Assembly: GCA_035515515.1 (NCBI GenBank)
Contig: DATJBC010000001.1
Coordinates: 1-45,375 of the forward strand
Source: DATJBC01 sp035515515
Lineage (GTDB): Bacteria > Actinomycetota > Acidimicrobiia > Acidimicrobiales > UBA8190
Length of the DNA stretch: 45,375 bases
Direction of reading: 5' to 3'
Shown here: one piece after another, positions 31,419 to 38,690 of the stretch
Layout of the letters: every line of letters begins with the position of its first letter
Position numbering within the stretch: the stretch's first letter is position 1
Position numbers and translations under genes: made by a program
The notes under the pieces: generated by a model
The model's input: only the letters and a program-made list of their open reading frames with translations
Database searches by the model: none
What the model was told of the DNA's origin: nothing

Positions 31419-32062
31419 CCGCCGTCGAGGATCCCGACGTGCCCGAGGTGGCCACGGCCGCCCGCGTGGAGGCAGCCGGCGCGCTGCGCCGGCTCGGCCA
31501 CGCCGTGGTGGGCCACGACGTCGACGACGCCGTCCTGGAGACGATCAGGTCCACCGTGGAGGCCCTCCTGTCCGAGGTGCAGTCCTTCCCCGCGCGGCGC
31601 CGCCGGCCCTTCGACATGCGCAGCGTGTTCACCGGCGAGCCCGAGAAGGTCCGCCGCAACTCCGCCTTCCCCGACAGCATCGTGACGGGCAAGGCCAACC
31701 CGCTCGGGCTGGCGGCCGACATCGTGCGCGAGGGTGACGAAGCCGTGCTGCGCATCTCGCTGGGCCCGGCCTTCGAGGGTGCGCCCGGGCGCGCCCACGG
31801 AGGGGCCGTGGCGGCCCTGTTCGACGAGGTCATGGGGTTCGTGCTCTCCATCCACGGGATGCCCGCCTACACCGGCAGCCTCACCGTGAGCTATCGGGCC
31901 CCCACGCCGCTCGGCACCGAGCTCGAGCTGCGGGCGCGCCTGCGGTCGCGCCATGGCCGCAAGCTCCGCATCGATGCCACCGCCCGTCACGGCACGGAGC
32001 TCATCGCCGAGGCCGACGGGTTGTTCGTGGCGGTGGACCCGGAGCGCTTCCTGGCGGGGTGA
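31415..32062 (+). CDS. PaaI-family thioesterase with N-terminal extension
   Basis: A 215-residue protein. The C-terminal 110 residues form a hot dog with GRAHGGAVAALFDEVMGFVL (HGG...D/E catalytic motif) and YTGSLTVSYRAPTPLGTELEL, the THEM4/PaaI type. About 100 residues precede it, including the basic stretch PARRRRPFD. It probably hydrolyses the acyl-CoA made or used by the preceding dehydrogenase. The TTG start overlaps that gene's TGA (TTGA); GTG 31439 would shorten the protein by eight residues. It is convergent with the glycosidase gene. Confidence 0.8.
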   Translation: MTAVEDPDVPEVATAARVEAAGALRRLGHAVVGHDVDDAVLETIRSTVEALLSEVQSFPARRRRPFDMRSVFTGEPEKVRRNSAFPDSIVTGKANPLGLAADIVREGDEAVLRISLGPAFEGAPGRAHGGAVAALFDEVMGFVLSIHGMPAYTGSLTVSYRAPTPLGTELELRARLRSRHGRKLRIDATARHGTELIAEADGLFVAVDPERFLAG

Positions 32063-32092
32063 CCCGCTCCCCGCGGCAACCGGGCCTGGCGG

Positions 32093-33712
32093 TCAGCGGC
32101 CGATGACCGAGCGGTCCCCGGCGCGCAGGCCGTCGACGATGCGGCGGAAGGCGCCGGCCGCGTCCACGCCCATGGCGTCGGTGTCGAGGATCTTGGTGCC
32201 GCGCTCCCGGTCCACGCCGTGGAGGCCGAAGCGCGGCTCGTAGCTCCCCCACTCGTAGTTGTCCGCCAGCGTCCAGTGGTAGTAGGCGGTGACGGGCAGG
32301 CCGCCCTCGACGGCGTCCACCAGCGCGGCGAGGTTCTCGCGCAGGTAGCGGACCCGGTCCCACCCGTCGAGGCGGGGGAAGCTGCGCCCCCTCCGCACCC
32401 GGTTGCACAAGCCGTTCTCCACCACCCACAGGTCGAGTCCCGGCAGGCTGCTGGCGCGCGCGTACTCCCCCAGCCCACCCGGGACCACGTGGTCGTCCCA
32501 CAGGTCGTTGGACGCCAGCCACGATCGGCCGCCCGCCGTGCGGTGCCCGGGCAGGCGGGCGTGGCGGGCGATCACGGGGTCGTAGTAGTCGATGCCCACC
32601 ACGTCGAGGGTGCGCGGGTGGGGGCTGTCCCACACGGCCTGCACGGCACCGGGCAGGTGCTGTGCCCCCGTCCACACCGACGCCATCCCCCGCCGCAGCA
32701 GTCGCTCGAGCGGGCCGGCCGGCGCCAGGTCCGCGTACCAGGCCGCTCGCCGGCTGCCCACCCACGGGGTCAGCGCGGCGTGCTCCACGCCCACGGTGCG
32801 CGCGGCGAGGACATCCACGAGCATGCGGTCCAGCTCGTAGAGGCTCAACGACACGTTGTTGGTCGTCACGGTGGCCTCGGGCTGCAGGCGGTGGATGACC
32901 TCGTAGCCCTTGACGTGGGCCGCCAGGAGGTGGTCCAGCGCGCTGGCGGCGTCGGCGAAGGCCAGGCGGCGGCCGGGGGGGAAGATGCCGAGGAGGTACG
33001 CGCCCATGGCCAGGGCGTTGACCTCGTTGAGCGTCACCCAGGTCGTGCACCGGCTCGCCAGGGCGGACACAGCCGTCTCGACCCACGCCGCGTAGCGGGC
33101 GGGAGCCTCGCTCGACAGCCAGAAGTCCTCGCCCAGCCAGGCGGGGTGGGTGAAGTGGTGCAGCGTGACGAGCGGCTCCATGCCCCGGGCGCGGCAGGCG
33201 TCCAGGATGGCCGCGTAGCGGTCGAGGGCGGACCGGTCGACCTCGTCCTCGTCGGGCTGGACCCGGGCCCACTCCACGCCGAGCCGGAAGGCGTCGCATC
33301 CCATGGCCGCCGCGCGGTCGAGGTGGTCCTCGTAGCGGTTCCAGAAGTCGATGGCGATGCCCGACGGCTCGACGCGCCCGGCGCGCTCCCACGAGACCCA
33401 GTTGTTGGCGGGCTCGCCCGGGCCGTTGAACCCACCCTCGATCTGGAAGCCGGCCGTGGCCACGCCGAAGCGGAAGCCCGCGGGGAGCACGCCCTCCGAC
33501 CCGGCCACGCCCGGCCGGTCGCGTGGCCCGGTGGCGCGCGGCGCCTCGTCGGTGGCGCCCGTCGCCTGGCGGGTGCCGGACGCCTTGCGGGTGCCAGACG
33601 CCTTGCGGGTGCCGGTGGCCTTGCGGGTGGCTCCCGTCGCCTTGCGCGTCGTGGCGGCGGCCTTCTCGGAGCCCGGCCGGTCGTCCTCGTGGTCAGGCAC
33701 GGCCGCCAGCAT
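32093..33712 (-). CDS. GH1 beta-glycosidase with basic repeat tail
   Basis: A 539-residue protein. Residues about 78-535 form a glycoside hydrolase family 1 domain: FRFGVATAGFQIEG start, acid/base Glu230 in TLNEVN (usually TLNEP), nucleophile Glu432 in VVENGL, and the aglycone-site end HWTLADNYEW. Family 1 enzymes cleave beta-glucosides or galactosides with retention. Residues 17-50 are an Arg/Lys/Thr/Ser/Ala tract with repeated RKASGT units, resembling histone-like tails, and no export signal is seen. ATG 33712 lies about 12 nt from the start predicted by TATGTT (33736-33731). No sugar transporter is adjacent. Confidence 0.87.
   Translation of the reverse strand: MLAAVPDHEDDRPGSEKAAATTRKATGATRKATGTRKASGTRKASGTRQATGATDEAPRATGPRDRPGVAGSEGVLPAGFRFGVATAGFQIEGGFNGPGEPANNWVSWERAGRVEPSGIAIDFWNRYEDHLDRAAAMGCDAFRLGVEWARVQPDEDEVDRSALDRYAAILDACRARGMEPLVTLHHFTHPAWLGEDFWLSSEAPARYAAWVETAVSALASRCTTWVTLNEVNALAMGAYLLGIFPPGRRLAFADAASALDHLLAAHVKGYEVIHRLQPEATVTTNNVSLSLYELDRMLVDVLAARTVGVEHAALTPWVGSRRAAWYADLAPAGPLERLLRRGMASVWTGAQHLPGAVQAVWDSPHPRTLDVVGIDYYDPVIARHARLPGHRTAGGRSWLASNDLWDDHVVPGGLGEYARASSLPGLDLWVVENGLCNRVRRGRSFPRLDGWDRVRYLRENLAALVDAVEGGLPVTAYYHWTLADNYEWGSYEPRFGLHGVDRERGTKILDTDAMGVDAAGAFRRIVDGLRAGDRSVIGR
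33573..33626. repeat. Three tandem 18-bp repeats
   Basis: Units at 33573-33590, 33591-33608 and 33609-33626 differ by one to three bases and encode the basic RKASGT-type repeats of the glycosidase N-terminus on the minus strand. The frame-preserving unit length means copy number can change without breaking the gene. Confidence 0.75.
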
Positions 33713-33730
33713 GGCACGGCGCGCGGCCCG

Positions 33731-33740
33731 AACATAAGGT
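33731..33740. promoter_or_regulatory. Two divergent -10 boxes sharing a central TA
   Basis: AACATAAGGT contains TATGTT on the minus strand (33736-33731, toward the glycosidase) and TAAGGT on the + strand (33735-33740, toward 33815). The layout is the same as at 19145-19154. Confidence 0.5.
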
Positions 33741-33814
33741 GAGGGATCGGCCCCCCTTCTCCATCCGCACGCGCCTCGCTCGCGCCCCGGGGACGCACCT
33801 CCGACCATGACGCT

Positions 33815-34792
33815 TTGGACGCGTCCCTCGCCCTCGGCCGGCGCTGGCGGGGCCAGCCCGGCCGGCTCGAGGCGTGGTACGCCACCCTGTCGGACCCCGG
33901 CACCGGGATGGGGTGCTGGGTCCATCACGAGATCGTGGCGCCGGCGCGCGGTGAGGCCCGCCACCACGGGTGGACGGCGGTGTTCCTCCCCGACGCCGCC
34001 CCCCTGTTCGAGCGCTTCGGCCCCTTCGCATGCCCGCCGCCTCCGGTTCGGGACGGGTCGGGGCGCGACGGTGGCGGCGGCCCACCCGTGGAGCCCGTCG
34101 ACGGCATCGTGTTCGAGCCGCCCGCGCTGCGAGGAGCCCGGGGGCGCCTGGCCTGGGACCTGCGCTGGGACGAGGGGGCCTCGCCTGCGGCGCTGTTCAC
34201 CTTCCCGGCGTGGGCGTGGCGCCGCGAGGTGCTGCCCGCCGCCCAGGTCGTCCCCGTGGCCAGTGCGCCCTTCACGGGCTGGCTGGAGGTCGACGGCCGG
34301 CGCCACGCGCTGGGGCAGGCCGCCCGGGGGGCCCTCGGGCACATCTACGGGCACGGCAACGCCGAGCGCTGGGGATGGGTGCACGCCGAGCTCGGCGCCG
34401 GGGACGTGCTCGAGGTCGTCACCGCCACCAGCCGCCGCCCGGGCCTGCGCCACCTGCCGCCGCTGGCGTTCGTGCAGCTGCGGGTGGGCGGGCGCGCCTG
34501 GCCCCGCGACCCGCTCGTCGCCGCCCCGCTGTTCCGCACCCACCTCGGCCTGCCCACGTGGACCGTGGCGGGGACGGTCGGGCGGTGGCGCCTGCGCGTG
34601 CGCGTCACCATCCCGGTCGAGCGGGCCGTCCGCGTCGGCTACCGCGACCCCGACGACGCCGCCGCCACGTGCACCAACAGCGAGGCCGCCGACGCCGAGA
34701 TCGTCCTGGAGCACAGACGGCCGCGCTGGGAGGTGGCGGCGCGCTGGAGCATCGAGGGCGGCGCCCACGCCGAGGTCGGCACCCGCCCGTGA
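33815..34792 (+). CDS. Conserved protein, possibly lipocalin-like (AttH/CrtC type)
   Basis: A 325-residue protein I cannot assign firmly. It starts with a pattern seen in hydroxyneurosporene-synthase/AttH-like or tocopherol-cyclase-like beta-barrel proteins: LEAWYATLSDPGTGMGCWVHHEIVAP, split here as EAWYATLSDP then CWVHHEIVAP, then GWTAVFLPD and many beta-prone, Trp-rich strands (GHIYGHGNAERWGWVHAEL). No signal peptide or helix is visible. The only in-frame start before the conserved part is TTG 33815; an ATG at 33807 is in another frame. It is divergent from the glycosidase and upstream of the TetR gene. Confidence 0.6.
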   Translation: MDASLALGRRWRGQPGRLEAWYATLSDPGTGMGCWVHHEIVAPARGEARHHGWTAVFLPDAAPLFERFGPFACPPPPVRDGSGRDGGGGPPVEPVDGIVFEPPALRGARGRLAWDLRWDEGASPAALFTFPAWAWRREVLPAAQVVPVASAPFTGWLEVDGRRHALGQAARGALGHIYGHGNAERWGWVHAELGAGDVLEVVTATSRRPGLRHLPPLAFVQLRVGGRAWPRDPLVAAPLFRTHLGLPTWTVAGTVGRWRLRVRVTIPVERAVRVGYRDPDDAAATCTNSEAADAEIVLEHRRPRWEVAARWSIEGGAHAEVGTRP

Positions 34793-34810
34793 CCCCGGGC
34801 GCCGCCACTG

Positions 34811-34837
34811 TTGACTGACGAATCAGTTTGGTAGCCT
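34811..34837 (+). promoter_or_regulatory. Promoter and operator of the TetR gene
   Basis: TTGACT (34811-34816) and TAGCCT (34832-34837) form -35 and -10 boxes with a 15-bp spacer; TAGCCT is 6 nt before ATG 34844. The 18-base TGACTGACGAATCAGTTT (34812-34829) fills the spacer, as expected for an autorepressor. Confidence 0.65.
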
Positions 34838-34843
34838 GCGCCC

Positions 34844-35500
34844 ATGACGGGCGCCGCGGTCCGATCCAACTCGCCGCGACCTGGCCGGCCGGTGCGGCGG
34901 GCCCTGAGCGACGAGGACAAAGAGGGCCGGCGCAGCGACATCCTGGGCGCGGCCAAGAAGGTCTTCGCCCGCAAGGGCTACCACGCCACGACCATCGCCG
35001 ACATCGCCAAGGCCGCCAAGCTCTCCTACGGGTCGATCTACTGGTACTTCGACTCCAAGGACGCCCTCTTCCACGCCCTCATGGAGTCCGAGGGCCAGGC
35101 GCTGCGCGACCACGTCACCGAGGCGCTCACGACGACGCCCACCGATGCGTCACCCGACGCACCCTTCCGGGCGGCGGTGCGCACCACCTTCGAGTTCTTC
35201 GAGTCGGACCGTGCGCTCGTGAAGCTGCTGTTCCGCGACTCCTATGCGCTCGGGGACCGCTTCGAGAAGCACCTGTTCGGCATCTACGAGGGGTTCATCT
35301 CCGACATCGAGCGCATCGTCGACGACGCCCAGCGGCGCGGGCTCATCATCGACGCGCCACCGCGCATGGTGGCGTACTCCGTCGCCGCCCTGGTGGGGCA
35401 GATCGCTCATCGCCGGCTGGTCACCGACGACGGCCTGTCGGCCGCGGTGGTGGCCGACTTCGTGGTCTCGTTGCTGCTCAACGGCCTCCTGCCGCGCTGA
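34844..35500 (+). CDS. TetR family transcriptional regulator
   Basis: A 218-residue regulator. The TetR N-terminal DNA-binding domain spans about residues 29-77: SDILGAAKKVFARKGYHATTIADIAKAAKLSYGSIYWYF is present in full, given here as ILGAAKKVFARKGYHATT then IADIAKAAKLSYGSIYWYF. The C-terminal ligand domain has many Phe and Arg residues (TFEFFESDRALVKLLFRD), as in acyl-CoA-responsive regulators. Leaderless mRNA and an operator over its own promoter indicate autoregulation; matching operators at 27272 and 30112 suggest targets in the flanking acyl-CoA genes. The thiolase-like gene follows after 11 nt. Confidence 0.88.
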   Translation: MTGAAVRSNSPRPGRPVRRALSDEDKEGRRSDILGAAKKVFARKGYHATTIADIAKAAKLSYGSIYWYFDSKDALFHALMESEGQALRDHVTEALTTTPTDASPDAPFRAAVRTTFEFFESDRALVKLLFRDSYALGDRFEKHLFGIYEGFISDIERIVDDAQRRGLIIDAPPRMVAYSVAALVGQIAHRRLVTDDGLSAAVVADFVVSLLLNGLLPR

Positions 35501-35511
35501 GGACCGCTTCG

Positions 35512-36990
35512 GTGGCGCCCGACGACAGGATCCCGGTCGTGGTCAGCACCGGCCAGTGCCTCGAGCGCACGGAGCCGGTGTCGGCCCTGGCGCTCGCCGA
35601 GCGCGCGGCCGGGCTGTGCCTGGACAGCGCGCCGGGGTTGCGCGACCGGATCGACCGCGTCTCGGTGGTGAACATCATGTCCGGGGCGGGCGAGGCGCCC
35701 GGGGCCGCCCTGGCGCGGCGGCTCAAGCTCGAGCCGGCCCGCACCGAGGTCAGCGCCATCGGGGGCAACTCCCCGCAGTGGCTCGTGAACAGGGCGGCGG
35801 CGGCCATCAGCGCCGGCGAGGCGCAGGGCGTGCTCGTGGTCGGAGCCGAAGCGCAGCGCTCGGTCAAGCTGGGCCACGGTGCCCCCGTCGGCGAGCCCGA
35901 CGGCGCCGCGGCCGTCGCCGAGGTGGCGCCCGATCCCGTGGTGGGCGACGACCGGGCGGGCGTGGGCGGGGCCGAGATGGCAGCGGGGATGCTGGCCCCC
36001 GTGCACGTGTACGCCATGTTCGAGAGCGTCATCGCCCGGCGCGCCGGGCGGACCCACGAGGAGCACCGCGGCGCGCTGGGACGCCTCATGGCCCCCTTCA
36101 GCGCCGTGGCCGCCACCCACCCCGCCGCCTGGTTCCCACAGGCGCGGAGCGCCGCGGAGCTGGCCACGGTGTCAGCCGACAACCGGCTCGTGGCCGAGCC
36201 CTACCCCAAGCGCATGTGCGCCTTCCTCCACGTGGACCAGGCGGCGGCCGTGCTGGTGACGTCGCTGGCGGCGGCGCGCGCCGCGGGGGTGGGCGACGAC
36301 GCCGTGTTCTGCTGGTCGGGCGCCGACGCCGCCGAGGTGTGGTTCCCGAGCGCCCGTCCCGACCCCGGCAGCGCCCCGGGACTACGGGCCGCGGCCCGTG
36401 CCGCCCTCGACGCGGCGGGCACGGGCGTCGACGACGTGGGCGCCTTCGACGTGTACTCGTGCTTCCCGTGCGTGGTGGAGATGGCGGTCGAGGCGCTCGG
36501 GATCGCGGCCGACGACGCCCGGGGACTCACGGTCACGGGCGGTCTCCCCTATTTCGGCGGCCCCGGCAACGACTACTCGCTGCACGCCATCGCCACCATG
36601 GTCGAGCGGCTCCGCCGGGACGGGGGCACGGGCCTCGTCAGTGCCATCGGGTGGTATGCCACCAAGCACTCGGTGGGCGTCTACGGCGCCCGTCCCCCGG
36701 CGGCGGGGTGGCGGGCCGGTGACACCGGCGACGCCCAGCGGGCCATCGACGCCACCGCGGTGCCCGTGGCCGCCTCGGCCGAGGGCCGCGCCGTCGTCGT
36801 GGCATCGACGGTGGTGGCCGATCGCGACGGGTCGGTGCGCGCCGCGCCCGTCATCGCCCGCCTCGACGACGGGCGTCACATCGCGGCGGCGGCCGTCGAC
36901 GGCGAGCGCCCCGCGCTGGCGGGGCGCAACCTCGTCGGGGAGCGCATCGCCGTCTCCGGTGCACCGCCGCGCTACCGCCTCGACCCCTGA
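35512..36990 (+). CDS. Thiolase-like acetyl-CoA acetyltransferase family protein
   Basis: A 492-residue thiolase-fold protein of the long SCP2-thiolase-like type. Where thiolases carry the nucleophilic Cys (CxSG), this protein has IGGNSPQWLVN, so no Cys is available there. FDVYSCFPCVVEMA (about 318-331) supplies Cys residues and GGPGNDYSLHAIATM contains the conserved active-site His. An added C-terminal segment of about 100 residues has an OB-like beta pattern. It may act as a ketoacyl-CoA lyase with altered chemistry or as a non-catalytic partner. GTG 35512 is served by GAGGA that begins in the TetR stop codon region, so it is co-transcribed with the regulator. Confidence 0.78.
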   Translation: MAPDDRIPVVVSTGQCLERTEPVSALALAERAAGLCLDSAPGLRDRIDRVSVVNIMSGAGEAPGAALARRLKLEPARTEVSAIGGNSPQWLVNRAAAAISAGEAQGVLVVGAEAQRSVKLGHGAPVGEPDGAAAVAEVAPDPVVGDDRAGVGGAEMAAGMLAPVHVYAMFESVIARRAGRTHEEHRGALGRLMAPFSAVAATHPAAWFPQARSAAELATVSADNRLVAEPYPKRMCAFLHVDQAAAVLVTSLAAARAAGVGDDAVFCWSGADAAEVWFPSARPDPGSAPGLRAAARAALDAAGTGVDDVGAFDVYSCFPCVVEMAVEALGIAADDARGLTVTGGLPYFGGPGNDYSLHAIATMVERLRRDGGTGLVSAIGWYATKHSVGVYGARPPAAGWRAGDTGDAQRAIDATAVPVAASAEGRAVVVASTVVADRDGSVRAAPVIARLDDGRHIAAAAVDGERPALAGRNLVGERIAVSGAPPRYRLDP

Positions 36991-37064
36991 GCGGGCAGGG
37001 AGCCGAGGTGGCGCCTCGGAAGCGCCCGCGACCAGACTCCAGACGACCGAGAGGGAGGCAGGCC

Positions 37065-37835
37065 ATGCCCGCAGTGGAACGCGAACGCCGGGGCCAGGTG
37101 GAGATCCTGACCATCAACCGGCCCGAGGCGCGCAATGCCATCAACGGCGACGTGAGCACGCAGATGTCGGCGGCCCTCGACGAGCTCGAGGCCGATGCCG
37201 GCTGCGCCGTGGTCATCGTCACCGGGGCGGGTGACAAGGCCTTCTCGGCGGGGATGGACCTGAAGGCCTTCGCCTCGGGTGAGGGGGGCGCCATCATGGG
37301 AGGGACCGGCGGCTTCGGGGGCATCACCCAACGCCAGTTCCCCAAGCCCATCATCGCCGCGGTGAACGGCGCCGCCCTGGCGGGCGGCTGCGAGATCATG
37401 CTCGCCTGCGACATGGTGGTGGCCGCCGACCACGCCACCTTCGGCATCCCCGAGGCCAAGCGCGGCCTGGTGGCCGGGGCGGGCGGGCTCATCCGGCTGC
37501 CCAAGCGCCTCCCCCTGGCCGTCGCCCTCGAGCTGGGGCTCACGGGCGACGCCATCGACGCCCACCGGGCACTGCAGCTGGGGCTGGTCAACCGCGTCGT
37601 CCCCGCCGCCTCGCTCATGGAGGAGGCCCTGGCGCTGGCCGAGACGATCGCCGCCAACGCGCCCCTGGCCGTGACGTGGACCAAGCGCACCATGGTGCGG
37701 GCGGCGGCCGTCTCGGAGGAGGAGGGCTGGAAGCTCAACGCCGAGGCGGTGGGGGTGGTGTTCTCGTCGGCCGACGCCATGGAGGGGCCCGTCGCCTTCG
37801 CCGAGAAGCGCAAGCCGAACTGGCAAGGCAAGTAG
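37065..37835 (+). CDS. Enoyl-CoA hydratase
   Basis: A 256-residue crotonase-family protein of standard length. Oxyanion-hole segments are AFSAGMDLKAF (about 62-72) and NGAALAGGCEIMLACD (about 104-119). Both catalytic Glu positions are filled: Glu after GGC and Glu in IPEAKRGLVAGAGG. It should hydrate 2-enoyl-CoA to 3-hydroxyacyl-CoA, complementing the acyl-CoA dehydrogenase and thiolase-like gene of this block. ATG 37065 is preceded by GAGGGAGG. It lies 74 bases after the thiolase-like gene, probably in the same transcript. Confidence 0.88.
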   Translation: MPAVERERRGQVEILTINRPEARNAINGDVSTQMSAALDELEADAGCAVVIVTGAGDKAFSAGMDLKAFASGEGGAIMGGTGGFGGITQRQFPKPIIAAVNGAALAGGCEIMLACDMVVAADHATFGIPEAKRGLVAGAGGLIRLPKRLPLAVALELGLTGDAIDAHRALQLGLVNRVVPAASLMEEALALAETIAANAPLAVTWTKRTMVRAAAVSEEEGWKLNAEAVGVVFSSADAMEGPVAFAEKRKPNWQGK

Positions 37836-37844
37836 CGCGCCGCC

Positions 37845-38255
37845 GTGGGCGGGGGCCTGTCGCCGGCGCTGGACGGGGTGCGCCTGTCGCTGCACGTCCT
37901 GGCGGCCGCCATCTGGGTGGGCGGGCAGTTCACCCTGGCCGGGCTCCTCGGCACGGCCCGGGGCCTGGGCGAGGGGGCCCCCAAGGCGCTCGCCCGGGGC
38001 TTCGCCCGCATCCAGTGGCCCGCCTACGTGGTGCTCGTGGTGACCGGCTTCTGGAACGTCTCCGCCGTGCACGCCGACCGTCCCTCGTCGTGGCAGGTGG
38101 TGCTGGGGGCGAAGATCGCCGTGGTGGCCCTGGCGGGGCTGGGCGCCTTCCTCCACTCCCGAGCCGCCTCGCGGCGCGGGCTCGCCGTGTGGGGCGCGGT
38201 GAGCGCCCTGTCGTCGGTCGCCGCCCTGGTCATGGGGGTCTTCCTGGCCGGATGA
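37845..38255 (+). CDS. CopD-like four-helix membrane protein
   Basis: A 136-residue membrane protein with four predicted helices. LSLHVLAAAIWVGGQFTLAG (helix 1, with His and Trp) matches the CopD/DUF2269-type fold. RIQWPAYVVLVVTGFWNV, WQVVLGAKIAVVALAGLGAF and VSALSSVAALVMGVFLAG give the others. CopD is linked to copper uptake or haem-type redox functions in other bacteria, but small stand-alone versions like this are unassigned. GTG 37845 begins 9 nt after the hydratase stop; no clear ribosome-binding site is visible. Confidence 0.7.
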   Translation: MGGGLSPALDGVRLSLHVLAAAIWVGGQFTLAGLLGTARGLGEGAPKALARGFARIQWPAYVVLVVTGFWNVSAVHADRPSSWQVVLGAKIAVVALAGLGAFLHSRAASRRGLAVWGAVSALSSVAALVMGVFLAG

Positions 38256-38310
38256 GCGGCGTCGGCCCGTCCGGGGGGCCGTCGCGCGGCCGGCCGCCGC
38301 GGCAAACGTC

Positions 38311-38316
38311 TAACCT
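38311..38316 (+). promoter_or_regulatory. -10 box of tatA
   Basis: TAACCT predicts transcription from near 38324, leaving a 5' leader of about 37 nt before ATG 38361. It lies in the 105-base gap after the CopD-like gene. Confidence 0.45.
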
Positions 38317-38360
38317 TGACAGCGACCATCGAGTTCGCCGGTGGCGGCCACAGAAACGAG

Positions 38361-38600
38361 ATGTCCATGGTCGGGATCATCGATAGCGAGTGGGGGATCA
38401 TCGTCATCCTCGTGGTGGTGGTGCTCGTCTTCGGCGGCAGCCAGCTGCCCAAGCTGGCCCGGTCGCTGGGGTCGGCCCAGGCCGAGTTCAAGAAGGGCCT
38501 GTCCGAGGGCAAGAAGAACGACGCCGCCGACGCCGGCGGCGCGTCGGGCACGTCGGCCGCCACCAAGGACGGCGACGGCGGGGCCGCCGCCTCCGGGTAG
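38361..38600 (+). CDS. tatA: Sec-independent protein translocase subunit TatA
   Basis: A 79-residue TatA/E-type protein: a very short N-terminus, one hydrophobic helix (about 9-23), the FGGSQLPKLARSLGSAQAEF hinge and amphipathic helix (about 24-43), and an Asp/Ala/Gly-rich cytoplasmic tail. TatA forms the pore of the twin-arginine pathway with TatC, which is not in this window. ATG 38361 or ATG 38367 are both possible. The usual FGPKKLP-type hinge reads FGGSQLP, as in other actinobacterial TatA proteins. Confidence 0.88.
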   Translation: MSMVGIIDSEWGIIVILVVVVLVFGGSQLPKLARSLGSAQAEFKKGLSEGKKNDAADAGGASGTSAATKDGDGGAAASG

Positions 38601-38612
38601 CTCCCCCGGCGC

Positions 38613-38640
38613 GGGCGCAGCCCCTCGGGGGCGAGCGCCC
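38613..38640 (+). terminator. Hairpin after tatA
   Basis: GGGCGC (38613-38618) pairs with GCGCCC (38635-38640), with an inner CCCC/GGGG stem (38621-38624 with 38627-38630). It lies 12 nt after the tatA stop and before the next promoter, and has no T tract. Confidence 0.4.
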
Positions 38641-38648
38641 CCCGCCCC

Positions 38649-38654
38649 TAGGCT
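38649..38654 (+). promoter_or_regulatory. -10 box of the MBL-fold hydrolase gene
   Basis: TAGGCT lies 36 nt before ATG 38691, predicting a short leader that contains GAGGGGG as ribosome-binding site. Confidence 0.45.
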
Positions 38655-38690
38655 CTCTTCGGCCGACCCACCGAGCCGAGGGGGCAGACC

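Noticed and set aside
33807..34814. ATG-started frame overlapping the beta-rich unknown protein
   Set aside because: The neighbouring frame (33815) has coherent protein-like sequence with Trp-rich beta strands; the ATG frame gives low-complexity Arg/Ser/Pro sequence.
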